The notes: a model not told the origin generated them from the letters alone. Positions 45,259 to 56,299 are shown, counted from the first letter of the stretch. The stretch: 64,000 bases of DNA from Ctena decussata (GCA_963989385.1 OZ022499.1:77427903-77491902); one strand, 5' to 3'. Translations and numbers: made by a program.

Positions 45259-45453
45259 TAGTCAACTCTCGATATCTCAAAGTCGCAGAACATCCCAAAC
45301 TACTCATATCTCAAAGTAAATTTTCTGGTTCCAGAAAATTTTCTCTGAGATACCAGTAGTTAGAGTTGAAATGTAAAGAAAAATAGGAAATGTGTCCAAA
45401 CTACTAGTATATTCTTTGATATATGGATACTTTGAGGTACCAGTATTTGACAT
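45259..45453. mobile_element. pogo/Tigger-like MITE T, copy 3 (degraded)
   Basis: TAGTCAACTCTCGATATCTC at left is good; the right end is degraded (TATTTGACAT). Oriented opposite to copies 2 and 4: the ATATTCTTTGATATATGG motif is on the complementary strand. Confidence 0.75.
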
Positions 45454-46092
45454 TATGATTTTTTTTTGCTATTGGGAGTACCGAAACGTTCTGTCAGAAA
45501 CTTGATTCAGTGGTTATTTCATATGAAAACGGGTTATATGACACATAACTTCAGTTTTCTGCACATTTCAACAAGAGGTTACACACAGTTCATATTAAAA
45601 AAAAAAAAAAAAACTGAGTTGGTAGTCCTTAGATGACATTTTATAATGCCTTCATATGAACTATCTCGATAATTAATAGTCACGTCAATGACTTTCTCTA
45701 GATTGTTCCTTGACAAAAATATTGAAAATAAGAATGATTATAAAAATAACAACAACAGCAACAACAACAAAAAAAACTTACAAAATTGATATGGAATAGC
45801 CTAATTTAGCCTACTCATGACAAAAATCTGTTCATTAGCAGGAGGAAAAGTTAGCAGGAGACAAACAAATAAGAGTTACATGTACGCACCCATTTAAAAG
45901 GAGAAATTTGATTTTATTTCAAAACATGATTTTGTTGACCGTACCATTCCACAAAATACCAATGGCCCAACAACACAGAGGATTCCCTAATATATAGATA
46001 AAAAGTAATGACCCCACGTAGATGTGCTCCAGAGAAGAACGGGTCACTGAGATAATTTAAGGATAAGTTTCATATTTCTCATCGAAAACATA

Positions 46093-46137
46093 TGTTGTTA
46101 CCCCTCATTAGAACCGTCTCGTCGTGTGGTTCTAATG
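46093..46137. repeat. Short perfect palindrome
   Basis: ACCCCTCATTAGAACC and its complement around GTCTCGTCGTGT; a related single arm GACCCCTCATTAGAACTGCC is at 9308. Confidence 0.8.
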
Positions 46138-46204
46138 AGGGGTCATAGCATACGATTTTATGGAGAAATTTAGACAATTATCTTTAATTGATCCCTGTTA
46201 CCTC

Positions 46205-46290
46205 TTCTTATCTGGAGCACTGGGATATAGGAGAAAACGCGGTGACGTCATCGATAAGGATTTCCAGGGGATTCCCCACACTGGTTGGCA
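46205..46290 (+). promoter_or_regulatory. Promoter-like segment, inverted copy of 47745-47825
   Basis: GATATAGGAGAAAACGCGG, GTGACGTCATC, AGGGGATTCCCC and GGTTGGCAAAAAG occur here; the complement of 47745-47825 carries the same blocks in the same order. The full CRE TGACGTCA is present in both. Confidence 0.45.
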
Positions 46291-46802
46291 AAAAGTCATA
46301 CTCAATCACGCTATATTGAATGTTTATTGGGTGATATCAAACTATGTAATTAATCATGCCGTGTATTTTGTGCATTATGATGCATATTTATTATATAAAT
46401 GATAACGCTGAGAAACGTAGGTATTTTAGTGTGAAATATTGTTCTATTCTCTCTCCTAATTCATTTAAATTGGTTCCAAATGCAGTGCTTTAAGACGTAC
46501 GTTTTAAAATGTGTCTGTATCTGGTGTACATTTTTAAAATGAAACCGGTTGTTTATTGCGTACAAATGAATGTATCCGGTATTCAGCGGGTCTTTTGATA
46601 AGGGATGTCTTTAACTATCATATTTCAAAGAACGCTGCCGGTGTCACACAGTGACAATGTCATATTAACTTGTGTGTATGATATAACCAACTGTTTTTGG
46701 CGGTGTGGCTAAATTACATATCAAATAAAATTTTATTATTATTATCTATGATATTTTGATATTTGTGTGCTTGTCCCTTCATAAAATATAACGAGCAAAC
46801 AA

Positions 46803-46803
46803 T

Positions 46804-46860
<57 letters not shown>
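46803..46860. repeat. (GA)n microsatellite
   Basis: About 29 uninterrupted GA units. Confidence 0.98.
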
Positions 46861-46865
<5 letters not shown>

Positions 46866-47084
46866 TCTTTAGATGTCAGGAGCTCGGACTAAATAATGTG
46901 GTAATTACTGTATTTCAAAACAGAGAAGGTTCTCTGTCTATATATTATCCGTTACCGTTTTATCAAACAATTAGAGAGAGACAGACAGACAGAATTTGTT
47001 GTTCAGATGTTATGAGCTCGGGCTAAAAATGTGGTGATTTCTGATAGTAACTTCAAAACATAGAAGGTTCTCTGTTTATAGTAG

Positions 47085-47166
47085 ATTTCAATTCTCGTAT
47101 CGACGTGATCCCTGCACCTCAGCGGAACGAATCCATAGCCGCAGTAACAGGGCGCCGAGCGTCCGT
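47085..47166 (-). other. Inverted copy of the end of the 50590-50892 open region
   Basis: Complement matches 50800-50882 with few differences, including in one frame LLRLWIRSAEV, then RRYEN and a TGA at the same place. Could be the end of a retroelement polyprotein or a non-coding repeat; I do not recognise the family. Confidence 0.45.
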
Positions 47167-47744
47167 CCCTTTCTCTGTTTATACATTATCCTGTTTATAC
47201 ATTATCCTTTACCGTTTTATAACATCCTGTTTTGAATCGCAGTCATGAATATTAATTCATTTCCTTATTCATTTAATTTTTAAATATTCTTGTACCTAAA
47301 TCAATTCAATATTTTTTTTTTATTAATTTTGCATTAGTTTTCGTTGGATACAAGTTTCTATATTTTATTGTCTTTTATTTTCTATTAACCGTAGTATATT
47401 TACTAATCACCTTGATTGTCAAAACGGTTGAAAGGTTTAAAAAACTGATCTTTAGTACTTCCGATTTATTTTTTTTTTATTTCATTTAGTTAATTTTCTT
47501 TTTCAGTCAAAGTTATTAAGAACAAAAGTCCGGTTCCGGAGCGAGTCAATGTATGTCGAGACCGAGTAATTAAATGACTAAATAATATTAAATAACTCTT
47601 TTTTCGCGCGACAAGCGATTAAGACAATATTTGCACTAGTTTTATCGGTTTCTATTTATTCGCAGCTTTCTAAACTATGTTTTACGCATTTCAGAGGTTA
47701 ATTTTCACCCAAATCCCATAGAAGACCACTGTCTGTCGCTATCT

Positions 47745-47825
47745 TTTTGCCAACCAATCGACCCACGTGATCATCGGATGACGTCACTCCGGGGATTCCC
47801 GTTATCTCCTATATCTCGGATGGCA
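47745..47825 (-). promoter_or_regulatory. Promoter-like cluster: CCAAT, E-box, CRE
   Basis: Within 55 bp are CCAACCAATCG (CCAAT box), CCCACGTGATC (CACGTG E-box) and GATGACGTCACTCC (TGACGTCA CRE), then GGGGATTCCC. This spacing is what invertebrate TATA-less promoters often show, and the region is GC-richer than its surroundings. No gene could be assigned to it on either strand. Confidence 0.4.
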
Positions 47826-47938
47826 GGTGCTCGCGCTTCCTAGCTTTTGTACCACATTCAGTTGTCTATTTACCAAAAGAAAACATACACAAGTGATTGA
47901 AACTCTGCCATAACAAGTGTTGTCGGCCTCTGAACATA

Positions 47939-48176
47939 TGAGCCACGACACGACAAAACCAACAAAGTGGTTGTGCGCCCAGTGCTGACTCAGATCAGCC
48001 TGGGCATCCACCCAGCTTGATCAAACCCTTCGCTATGCGCTTAAAGGGTAGCTAAGGGTCTAAGCTATCTCCATGCGGACAGCGAAGACTATGATCAGAC
48101 TAGGCGGATGCCCAGGCTGATCTGAATCTGTGCTGGGCGCATAACCACTTCGTTGTTTTTCTCGTGTCGCGGCTCA
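47939..48176. mobile_element. Palindromic MITE family P, copy 6
   Basis: Arms TGAGCCACGACACGACAAAA / TTCTCGTGTCGCGGCTCA. Lies between the promoter-like cluster and the small two-exon candidate gene. Confidence 0.9.
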
Positions 48177-48358
48177 ATCATGGCTACTTATATATACCCT
48201 AGTTTTCATGATTGATTCAGACTGTCCCACACTTTGATCAATAATATCGTCGCTCTGTACCTGAGAAAAAAATTTGTTTTATAAAAAAAATGATTCCACG
48301 GACAAATCGTTATAAGTGAGATGACCCCATTTGCCCGCTATCTTGGTTTGATTGAAAT

Positions 48359-48702
48359 ATGTGTTTGACGTGTAAGCGGGCATGTAAGTGCCACGGATGT
48401 TGTGGCTACATGTACCAATTGGAATATCTTGATGAAATTTATAGCAAGGTAGATGAAGTCAACATGGTATGTGTCATATAAATACGGTCATTCCCCTTAC
48501 TGTTATAGTTATGTCCGTATTATATTTATGTGTGCCTCTTATTCAAATTTAGAGATACATCCCTCAGGCATGTCTTACAGACGATCCTTATGAGCACATT
48601 GGTACCTGTGTGTGGCTGATTGAACGGGCTACAGATCTATCCGAGGGACTAAAGCGGGCGTATTGCCCCGACTGTGGAGCTCTTTTTAAAATATTCGAAT
48701 AG
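48359..48702 (+). CDS. Candidate two-exon cysteine-rich small protein
   Basis: Exon 1, 48359-48466 (ATG start; MCLTCKRACKCHGCCGYMYQ then an acidic stretch LDEIYSKVDEV), joins in phase 0 to exon 2, 48553-48702 (ending YCPDCGALFKIFE, TAG). The 86-bp intron has a strong donor GTATGT and a pyrimidine/AT-rich acceptor TTCAAATTTAG; without splicing the frame stops within six codons. Total 85 residues, eight cysteines, including CxxC pairs that could bind zinc (TCKRACKCHGCC and CPDC). Family not recognised. Codon use and amino-acid composition look like real protein, unlike other short frames here, but the decayed region just downstream raises the chance that it too is a remnant. Confidence 0.4.
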
Positions 48703-49980
48703 CGTGGTTTCAAGTAAAGTTTTTAGAATTTAATTTGAAACAACTTGTTTCATTTCTGAAACATGAAGGAAAAGTCGTCATTAACTCTACAAAGACCAAA
48801 AATAACCCCGAAAAAGACAGCCTAAAGTTGTTCGCTCTAAAGTACAAAGCATTTCTCGGAATACAGTTCTCACCATCTCCCAGAAAGGACGGAAAAAGAA
48901 AGATACGATCACCATTTAAATCCCCGTAGCCTAGTAAATTATTTAGAAAATCCCCAGTAAGTAGGATGTCGCCCATGCACATGCAGACGCATGAAGTAAA
49001 CGAGAGTGTTGTTTGCTTTTGCACCAATTCAAGAAAATGACGACAAGGACTGGGTAAACATTAACTGGGATGATCAAAAGATCGATGCAGAAAACCTTGA
49101 ACAAAATGCATATGGAATCGCAATCGAAAACGAAACAAATGTAACGAACAATGTTTTTTTGAACATTATGATAATGAAAACTATTATTATGCCTTTAAGT
49201 ATGAACCAAATGTTGTTGACAGTGGACGCAAGTCCAGTGAAACTTTTCACTATAGTATCAAACAAGAGTCTTATGCTGGCAATTGCCGGGTGCCTCATCT
49301 ATAAGCGTAGCTATAGCGTAAACTTAGGGAAGGTTACTACCACACTAAAATATGCATCACCCATAAACACATTGTCCGTGGAACCTACCATTATTTGTGT
49401 TATCGAACTTGTGTCAGTGGTAGCTACCACGCGGCAAAAAATATATTTTTTTTCTGGTGAAGAAAAGATTATTATCAAGTAAAAGCGGAAAAATATTAGC
49501 AAGTTTGAATACTGGATTAATCCATGGTGATACCTGATTCCGAAGTATGTTGTCACGGGCACGAAAAGAGTTTTACGCTCAAAACCTTTGCGATCCGTGG
49601 TAGGGATCTTCTGATTTATCGGTACAAGTTCAAGAATCCTCGTAAAAAATACAACTTATGACAAAATTTAGGTACTGACGAAAACTAGGATGAAGACCGT
49701 ATATGATGGTATGCGTGTAAAGTTGCCCGTGGGGTTATTTCAAGAACGAAAACAACTTACCTGTTTGCCGGTGAAATGGCTTGTTCTAAAACTAGCACGA
49801 GCTTGATGACGTAATCAAATCTTGGGAAGTTTGATATCTACCACGGACTTTGTTTCCTACCCTGTGGAATTGAATAAGTCACTCCTAGATCATGTAAAAA
49901 GCTATGGTGCTCGTCATTACTTGACCTACTACATGTATGATGTTAATGTGTATGAACTGTTTCGATAATATGCTGTGCAC
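48690..49980 (+). pseudogene. Decayed coding region of unknown family
   Basis: Successive segments look protein-like in different frames. At 48690-48929 a frame rich in Lys/Phe runs through FLKHEGKVVIN and PRKDGKRKIR to a TAG, after which the same frame stays open to about 49038. Then 49006-49135 is open in another frame (WVNINWDDQKID, LEQNAYGIAIENE), and 49140-49300 in a third (FFEHYDNENYYYAFKYE). Weaker pieces follow at 49334-49450 (REGYYHTK, YHYLCYRTC, SGSYH) and up to an FR-TAA near 49968. The pattern fits an old coding sequence with at least two frameshifts and several stops. I recognise no family; an endogenised virus or a captured gene are both possible. No repair of the frame is offered. 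Confidence 0.4.
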
Positions 49981-50589
49981 GTCAGTGAACTTCTCTGGAT
50001 GAGCTATACTGTAAAGATATCAGGGCCAGTTGTCTAAAACGACGTCGCTAGTTTACAGAGATGCTACATTTTCAAATGTATGCTAACACACTGCCAATTG
50101 CTGAAAAAGTGTGAGAAGCATTGCAAAAGCTCCTAACATGTTTTCGGCAAAAATATTAGCACTCTTGATTTTATATGTCACTGTGTATATGTACAAATAT
50201 TTGATTAAAACGAATTCGTTAAGCTAATCATAGATGCTTTGGACAAATGGGCTCCGATTACTAAACAATTTGCATAATAAGTATGGATAGCCCAATGTAC
50301 TTGTGGACAAAAAATAAAATCTCAAATCTCGTTTTCAGCTGTGTGGAAAATACTCGATGAAAAAATAAAGTAAACGTATCGAGTACGCATGCCCTGACAT
50401 ATTCAACATGTTGAAGAAGCAGAAGCATATGATTGAAAAGGGCATTTTGATTTTCTTAACATGCGATGTTTGCCTCTGATCTTATACACAAAGGCCACTG
50501 CAGGTGTGTTCTGATGACTAACTCAGGCCGTCAGGTTCTCGCTACACGTGAGAGAAATTACTTGCGTGCTATATAGTTCACGTGTTTGT

Positions 50590-50892
50590 GAAATATAAAG
50601 AATCATCCTTCGGAACTCGGAAGACACAGACCTCGTCGTGGTGAAGGAGCCGCAACGCCACGTGGCTACCCAGTCACGTGGCGGCGTACATGTGTCTACG
50701 ATGTGGTCCCGACGAGGGCCGTTTGGAAAGAAGAAACCAGTGATGCGTGCTTCAAGGAAGACTCTCCCTATGGTCGCGGCATTCGACTTCGACGAGGACA
50801 GACGCTCGGCGCCCCGTTACTGCGGCTATGGATACATTCCGCTGAGGTGCGGGACGAACGTCGATACGAGAATTGAAACACAACAACAATAA
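50590..50892 (+). other. GC-richer open region, two long overlapping frames
   Basis: Unusually GC- and CpG-rich for the window. One frame is open from about 50599 to a TGA near 50874 (Arg-rich: GRHRPRRGEG, then ending LRLWIHSAEV, RRYEN); another, 50638-50892, begins at GTG and ends DTRIETQQQ. The ending is repeated in inverted form at 47085-47166 with the first frame's stop conserved, which favours that frame. AT-rich poly(A)-like sequence follows (AACAACAATAAAAAG). Perhaps the 3' end of a retroelement or a 3' exon; no family recognised. Confidence 0.4.
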
Positions 50893-52030
50893 AAAGAATC
50901 TCATACAGCTTTCAGTTGCTTATTAGCAAGACATTAAGTGAAAGATCAAATAAAAGTTACAAGTAACGTTACACAAATTGTTAAAAAGGTCCGTTTCATG
51001 TAATTTAAGGTGGCGATTTATAGTAGGGGGTTCAGATGACGTTACGTCATCGCGAAATTTACTAGTTGTGCGCTAAAAATGCCCCCTTTTTACCACGTTG
51101 TATTGTTGTAGTTTACAAGAATTTTGTCATTATTTTTATGCAGAGAAATGGAAACAGCCTTCTTTTTTAATTATAGGGCATTTTCAGTGCCAAAAATTCT
51201 ATTTTACACGTAAAATAACGTTTGGTAACCACTGACCACCGTCGATTTTCACTTTACGTCATTCTGACGTGGCCGCATTTTTCCGATTGTTTACAACATA
51301 GTGGGGTGTCTTGAAACGGTTTCCGCGGCAACGTGTAAGCGTGATTAGTCAGACTGACAAATCAAATAAATTCTGAGATAGTGACCTTTACGAGATTGAT
51401 TGCCTCGGTAAAATTCGATCATTAACAAGAAAGCTAGTGCAATTTGACTGAAATAAGCCGAATTTTAACAGGTAAATAACTGTTTTGCAAAACCGAGGCA
51501 CTCAGATTCGAATTCTCAGACCTATAATCTTCAAAAACCATTCCACCTCTATGCCATGAGCTATTGTATATGCCGCGGAAATCATTGTTTGGAGACATGG
51601 TATCGACGATATTAATGACGTTTCTCCACCCGCCGTTACGCTAAATTTGACGTCAGGATTTTTCATCACTTGATCGAGGGCTCCCCCGAAACTATGATTA
51701 TGCAGTCGATATTTATTGTGTTAAGCAAATTTAATCGAGTCAGTTATTATCTAAATTATTGTGTTTTGCTATTTTCCATACATTTTTGAATACAAAACAA
51801 AGGAAAGCGAAAGTTAAAGTATCTGCAAAATTTATTATTTTACCGTAAACCAACTTTGGTCGGCATTAATCAGAATTATTTGGTTTTTTCCCCGCATGAA
51901 AATTATGTGAACACATACATATCAACATAAATTCAATTATCATAAAATTCATATTCTCATATCATTTTCTGTCACAATTCAAAAGATGTTATTCCAAGTA
52001 TATCAATTAAAGATTAGCATACATTTAAGG
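50893..52030. other. Non-coding with CRE-like palindromes
   Basis: Starts with TTAAGGTGGCGATTTATAG at 51004, resembling the left end of L elements. CRE-type motifs GATGACGTTACGTCATC (51035-51051), TTACGTCATTCTGACGTGG (51254-51272) and TGACGTCAGG (51649-51658) occur. No gene seen. Confidence 0.45.
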
Positions 52031-52032
52031 AC

Positions 52033-52260
52033 TACTCCGTAGCTCAGTGGATTTAGCACTGAGCTAGCGCGGTTTGATTCTCGCTGTAGGCAAAACTCTT
52101 TTCGACCGTGAACAGGGTTCCATTGCACACATCCTTTCATATGACTGAATGCTCTTGAAAAGGTCATAAAATGCGTCATTTCATCAGTGCCTTTGTGTTG
52201 GTCAAACAGTGCAAAGCCAAGATGAATATCAACTTGGAGTTTTTTTCTTTTGTCAGTCCT
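52033..52260 (+). mobile_element. Possible tRNA-derived SINE, degraded
   Basis: Box A TAGCTCAGTGG at 52040-52050 and a box B-like GGTTTGATTCTC at 52071-52082 with 20 bases between, close to tRNA spacing; anticodon arm GCACTGAGCTAGCGC is not a good stem. The downstream body (GACCGTGAACAGGGTTCC, TTTGTGTTGGTCAAACAG) has no second copy here. Confidence 0.45.
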
Positions 52261-52269
52261 GAATGAAGT

Positions 52270-53400
52270 TGTTATTTAAATTTGTCTATTTATTTTAAGA
52301 CGAGATACATTTTGTTACCATCAATTTCTGTTATCGCACTAAGTCTGCTGCGGCCGCTGCTAAAGTTGGACTATGCACCTTAAAGTCTCCATAGTACTTT
52401 CTACTCACAGTGATAGAACGTCTAAATCAACCTTCACGTTTGGTGATAAATGAGAATTTGGGTTTATGAGCATATATATTGAATCACATAGCTGTTGCAA
52501 AGAGTAAGGGAAACAATGTGTTTCGATAACCAAATTTACTGCTACAGATGCGGATTTCCATATTCAACTTTTTCAATGTCTCTAATCCTCAAAAAAGGCT
52601 GAAAAGATAATAATAAAAAATGATGGGAAAACAGCTCCTCAAAGTACTAGTTCCTTTCCTGGTTCCCCGTCGAACTATGCAATATTATGAAAAAGCGCGC
52701 CAGGTTTGTACGCTGTATTTTTACCGTTTATTGGAAGATCATTTTAGTTGCAAATTTATAGTACCCGAACGATTTTAAATGAAACTTAACAATGTTTTAT
52801 TTGTTTAAACTATATCAGGGTCATGTACAAAAATGAATCTTTAGTAAGAAGCTTGCAGCGATAACTCACAATAAAAAATTATACAAACAAAGGGTCTTTA
52901 AGTTACTTACTGATCAGCTGACAAACATTGTCAACTGGTCAGCCAAAAATAAATCATGAAAAGAATGTTCTGTGGTCATTGAAAATATTTCAAGGATTTG
53001 TATCAGGTGATCTTTACTAAGAATAAATCTTGAAAGGTCTTCAGGCAGCAAGGCAGACATTAAAGAAACGGGTAGGCCTAAAAGAGACTTGATTTCATTG
53101 AGTCAGTTCAAGTGCAGTAATTTACTGTTGCAACACTGCCAATGTCCCCCTAGCCCCCCGGCTTCAGCGGCATTATTTTCGAACTGACTCAGAATGAGGC
53201 CAATGATTCCATTATGTAATATTCACTATGCATGGTGAAGTATGGTGACACTTTTTATATGGCTGCCACTCTGCACTTAACATTAGTTGCACTGAACTTC
53301 AATTCAACCGTTTTCTAGCTTTCAAATGACCACCCTAAAGGAATGGAAAAAACATGATCTGCATTATTATAGTAAACCCGGGGATACGTTTCTAAGTACG
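52270..53400. other. Non-coding
   Basis: No gene or named repeat recognised. Confidence 0.45.
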
Positions 53401-53424
53401 GTGGTTGTGGGAAGGGGGAGGAGG

Positions 53425-53655
53425 GGGATGGTTGCGGTCGGGCGATGGTGCCCGGTAAATTTCAGTGCCGAGGCGTCCAACTATTGTATATGGATAATAG
53501 AAGAGTAAGGGTCTACTGTGTTTGCAGTAGATGTGGGTGGGGTAATTTGGATATTTCTTCTCTCGCCTGTCATATCTTTTCTTTCTCTTCCTCTCTGGGA
53601 GACAGCTCGACACAAATTGAAATTCTGTTTCAAAGAGTTGTTAAACCCCATCCTA
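53425..53655 (+). mobile_element. SINE-like element S2, copy 2
   Basis: Follows the 30271 copy through GGGCGATGGTG, TTTCAGTGCCGAGGCGTCC, AGGGTCTACTGTGTTTGCAG, TCTCTGGGAGACAGC and GTTGTTAAACCCCATCC; the tail is reduced to CCTACCAAC. Confidence 0.7.
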
Positions 53656-53984
53656 CCAACAAATTAACCAAGTACGGGGAGACTGATGCTTTATGTTATT
53701 TGCTATTTATTACGGTCCCGAACGATCAAAGAACTGTTCTTTACTCATGTATGACAACACATAAACACGCTTGGATGAGCTATATATTTTACAAGAATAT
53801 GTTATATTTACTGACAGATGTGCGTGATATTTTGCAATATAAGCACATCTTACAGATGTATTTAATTTCACGAATGCGGTAGTGACTTGTATCTGTTGCG
53901 AGAGGTGGTAAGCGAGACGTGCATTTCGGGCTTTACCTTCTTTTTCATAGAAATGCAGATTTTACAGAAAGTTTGACCAACAAA

Positions 53985-54600
53985 AAAGCCACCAAATTAC
54001 CTTGGAAACAAGTGAATCAATTAAAATGCGAGCAAATGTTCCAGCTTTAACTAGGTACTAAGGCACACACTAGATCATTTGTGAATTTGCTTTATCCTCT
54101 TTTCTCGTAATGTCATCTCTTTCAGTTTGGCCGGCAAACACTGTTTTCGTGGCCATTTCGGACAAGTAAATGGCATCCTGGTTACCATGGAAACAGCTGA
54201 ACCACTAAATAATGCTTGCAAATTGTAAAACTTGTATAACTGAATTGTGTTAAACTACCTTTAGGATTTGTGACTGTTTCTATTTTTTTTATTTTGCATT
54301 TGATATCTTTTTATCATGGAAACTCCGTGTTAGCGGCCATTTTGAACAAGAAAATGGCCGCCTCATTACCATGGAAACAAACTCACAAATAAAAAAATGT
54401 TAGTAAATGGTGCATCTTTTATAATTGCTTCATACATTGTATCATTTATGAGTGTTCTTTATCATATTCTGTCGTTTTGTCATTATTCGCTTCATATAAA
54501 ACTCCGATTTTGCTGCCATTTTGAACCAGAAATTGACAGCCTGGTTACCATGGAAACGAGTGAACCACTCAAAAATATTTGCTGAAGTTGCCGCCCATAT
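53985..54600 (+). repeat. 184-bp tandem array with X-box-like palindromes
   Basis: Four units whose phrase (G/A)TTACC(A/T)TGGAAAC falls at 53997, 54181, 54365 and 54544, i.e. spaced 184, 184 and 179 bp. Each is preceded by a GCCATTTTGAACAAGAAA-type phrase and followed by TGAACCACT or a variant. Units are diverged outside these phrases. Terminal structures not found. Confidence 0.75.
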
Positions 54601-54892
54601 TACTGCATCATACAGTGTATATGAATAAGACTATAAGTAAAAGACTTAAATCCTTGCCCCAATTTATGCTTAATGAATGTGAAATTCGGTGCCATCAGCC
54701 CGTATACTGAATACATTGGACCATGATTACAAAATTGGTCACAATGGCTTGTCTAAAACATGTCATAACTTTTGAACCAAGCACCCTATTCTAATAATAT
54801 ACATATCATTTTAGAGGAAATTGAATATGCTTTCTCATAAAATAGGTAAAAATAAGTAAATTTGCATTTTTAAAAAACACCTGAAGCCCCTA

Positions 54893-55215
54893 TTTATAGT
54901 AAAAACAAAAATCTGAGTAAAACTTTAAGAAATTAACGTACCTCCCACTTTTTTTTGTCGTTCTTTACAGTTTATAATACAAAAATGAGAGACATTCTGG
55001 TCAGAAAAGTGTTTTTATAAGGAAGGGTAATTTTCTGTCCAAGAATTAAAAAAAAAATAATATCGATATTGAAAATGTATTTGGGTCTGAAGCTTCCTCA
55101 TTGCGTTGAGAAGAGGGCCCCAGCAGTTAATTAGTTCTAACTCTTTCTCAAATTGTGAGGTAGAGCTAATGAAAACAGTAGCTTATTCTCAAAGTTCGAC
55201 AATGTATAAGGTCCA
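54893..55215. mobile_element. Foldback element L, half copy
   Basis: Matches the left arm of the L elements at 36789 and 38276 (GTTCTTTACAGTTTATAATAC, AAGTGTTTTTATAAGGAA, CTCTTTCTCAAATTGTGAGG); the right arm is missing. Confidence 0.65.
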
Positions 55216-55339
55216 TGTATACAGGAAGGCAGGTATATACATACATACAGCTACATTACTGTGAGCAAGACAGCGTCTGATCAATGTCTGCACTGTCTGC
55301 ATAAAATTTACAGCAATTTCTAAAAAAGATAAGAATAAA

Positions 55340-55525
55340 TAAAATGACGTCTTTTCGGATAGTGTTTTTTTTCGTCTTTTCGTGCTGTTTCGTATTTTCG
55401 CATGGCGGATTTCGTGTTTTCGTCATTTCGCATGACGTTATTTCGTCTTTTCGTCTTTTTGCTTGGCGTTATTTCATCTTTTGCATGGCGTCCTTTCGTC
55501 TTCTTCGTCCTTGCATGGTGTCTTG
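55340..55525. repeat. TTTCGTC-rich minisatellite
   Basis: Irregular repetition of TTTCGTCTTTTCG and GCATGGCG/GCATGACG blocks over about 185 bp; CpG-rich and strongly strand-asymmetric. It keeps frames open on both strands, which is a composition effect. Confidence 0.75.
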
Positions 55526-55544
55526 AAATGGCACAAACTTCCAA

Positions 55545-55950
55545 ACGCAGCACGACTCATAGACATGTTTCTTTGAAGCTGCTAATTTGCGGTTTAAAGG
55601 AAGGGGAAAATCAGGACTCGCGTACGTTTTGCGTATCCCAGTTGAACTCCGACACGACCTTTAGATCATGTGTCTAAAGCATTAACCCCTAGCCTACGCA
55701 ATAAGACTCACTGGCGTCTTTTCTCGAAACTGTTAATTCGCAGTTTAAAGGAAGGGGATAAAACAGGACTCGCATACTTTTCGCGAGAGGGTCATGACCG
55801 GGTATTCCCAGATGATCTTAATGAACTGTTGAAAATCAGTGCGCGAGTACAGCAGGCAATTCGTTCAGATTCAATATGGGCGCATTACTTTTGTGCACCT
55901 TTTTCGAAATTTTCTGTTACGCACCTTATACGTTTGCTCGAACAAAGATA
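55545..55950. repeat. Two direct copies of a ~150-bp segment
   Basis: TAATTTGCGGTTTAAAGGAAGG..CAGGACTCGCGTAC near 55580 and TAATTCGCAGTTTAAAGGAAGG..CAGGACTCGCATAC near 55733. An open frame at 55670-55951 covers the second copy; no family recognised. Confidence 0.5.
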
Positions 55951-56059
55951 GTGCATTTGCATACCAAAATTTTTATGATTGCGCGGTTTTGATATTTTCG
56001 ACTAAGTTGTGCCCCTTCCGTTAGGCAGATACTGCCTGCCGCCTTGGTTTATACATATT

Positions 56060-56295
56060 TGAGCCGCGACACGACAAAACCAACGATGTGGTTGTACGCC
56101 CAGCGCAGTCTCAGATCAGCCTGGGCATCCGCCCAGTCTGATCAGAGTCTTCGCTGTCCGCATGGAGGTAGCTTGGTCCCATAGCTACCCTTTAAGCGCA
56201 TAGCGAAGAGTCTGATCAGACTGGGTGGATGTCCAGGCTGATCTGAGTGCGCTGGGCGCACAACCACTTTGTTGGTTTTGTCAAGTCGTGGCTCA
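56060..56295. mobile_element. Palindromic MITE family P, copy 7
   Basis: Arms TGAGCCGCGACACGACAAAA / TTTTGTCAAGTCGTGGCTCA; centre GGTAGCTTGGTCCCATAGCTACC. Confidence 0.9.
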
Positions 56296-56299
56296 ATTT

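Noticed and set aside
46763..47026. A protein with an Arg-Glu repeat
   Set aside because: It is only the (GA)n microsatellite read in one frame.
55320..55677. Short proteins on both strands of the TTTCGTC region
   Set aside because: The open frames on both strands come from the biased repeat composition.
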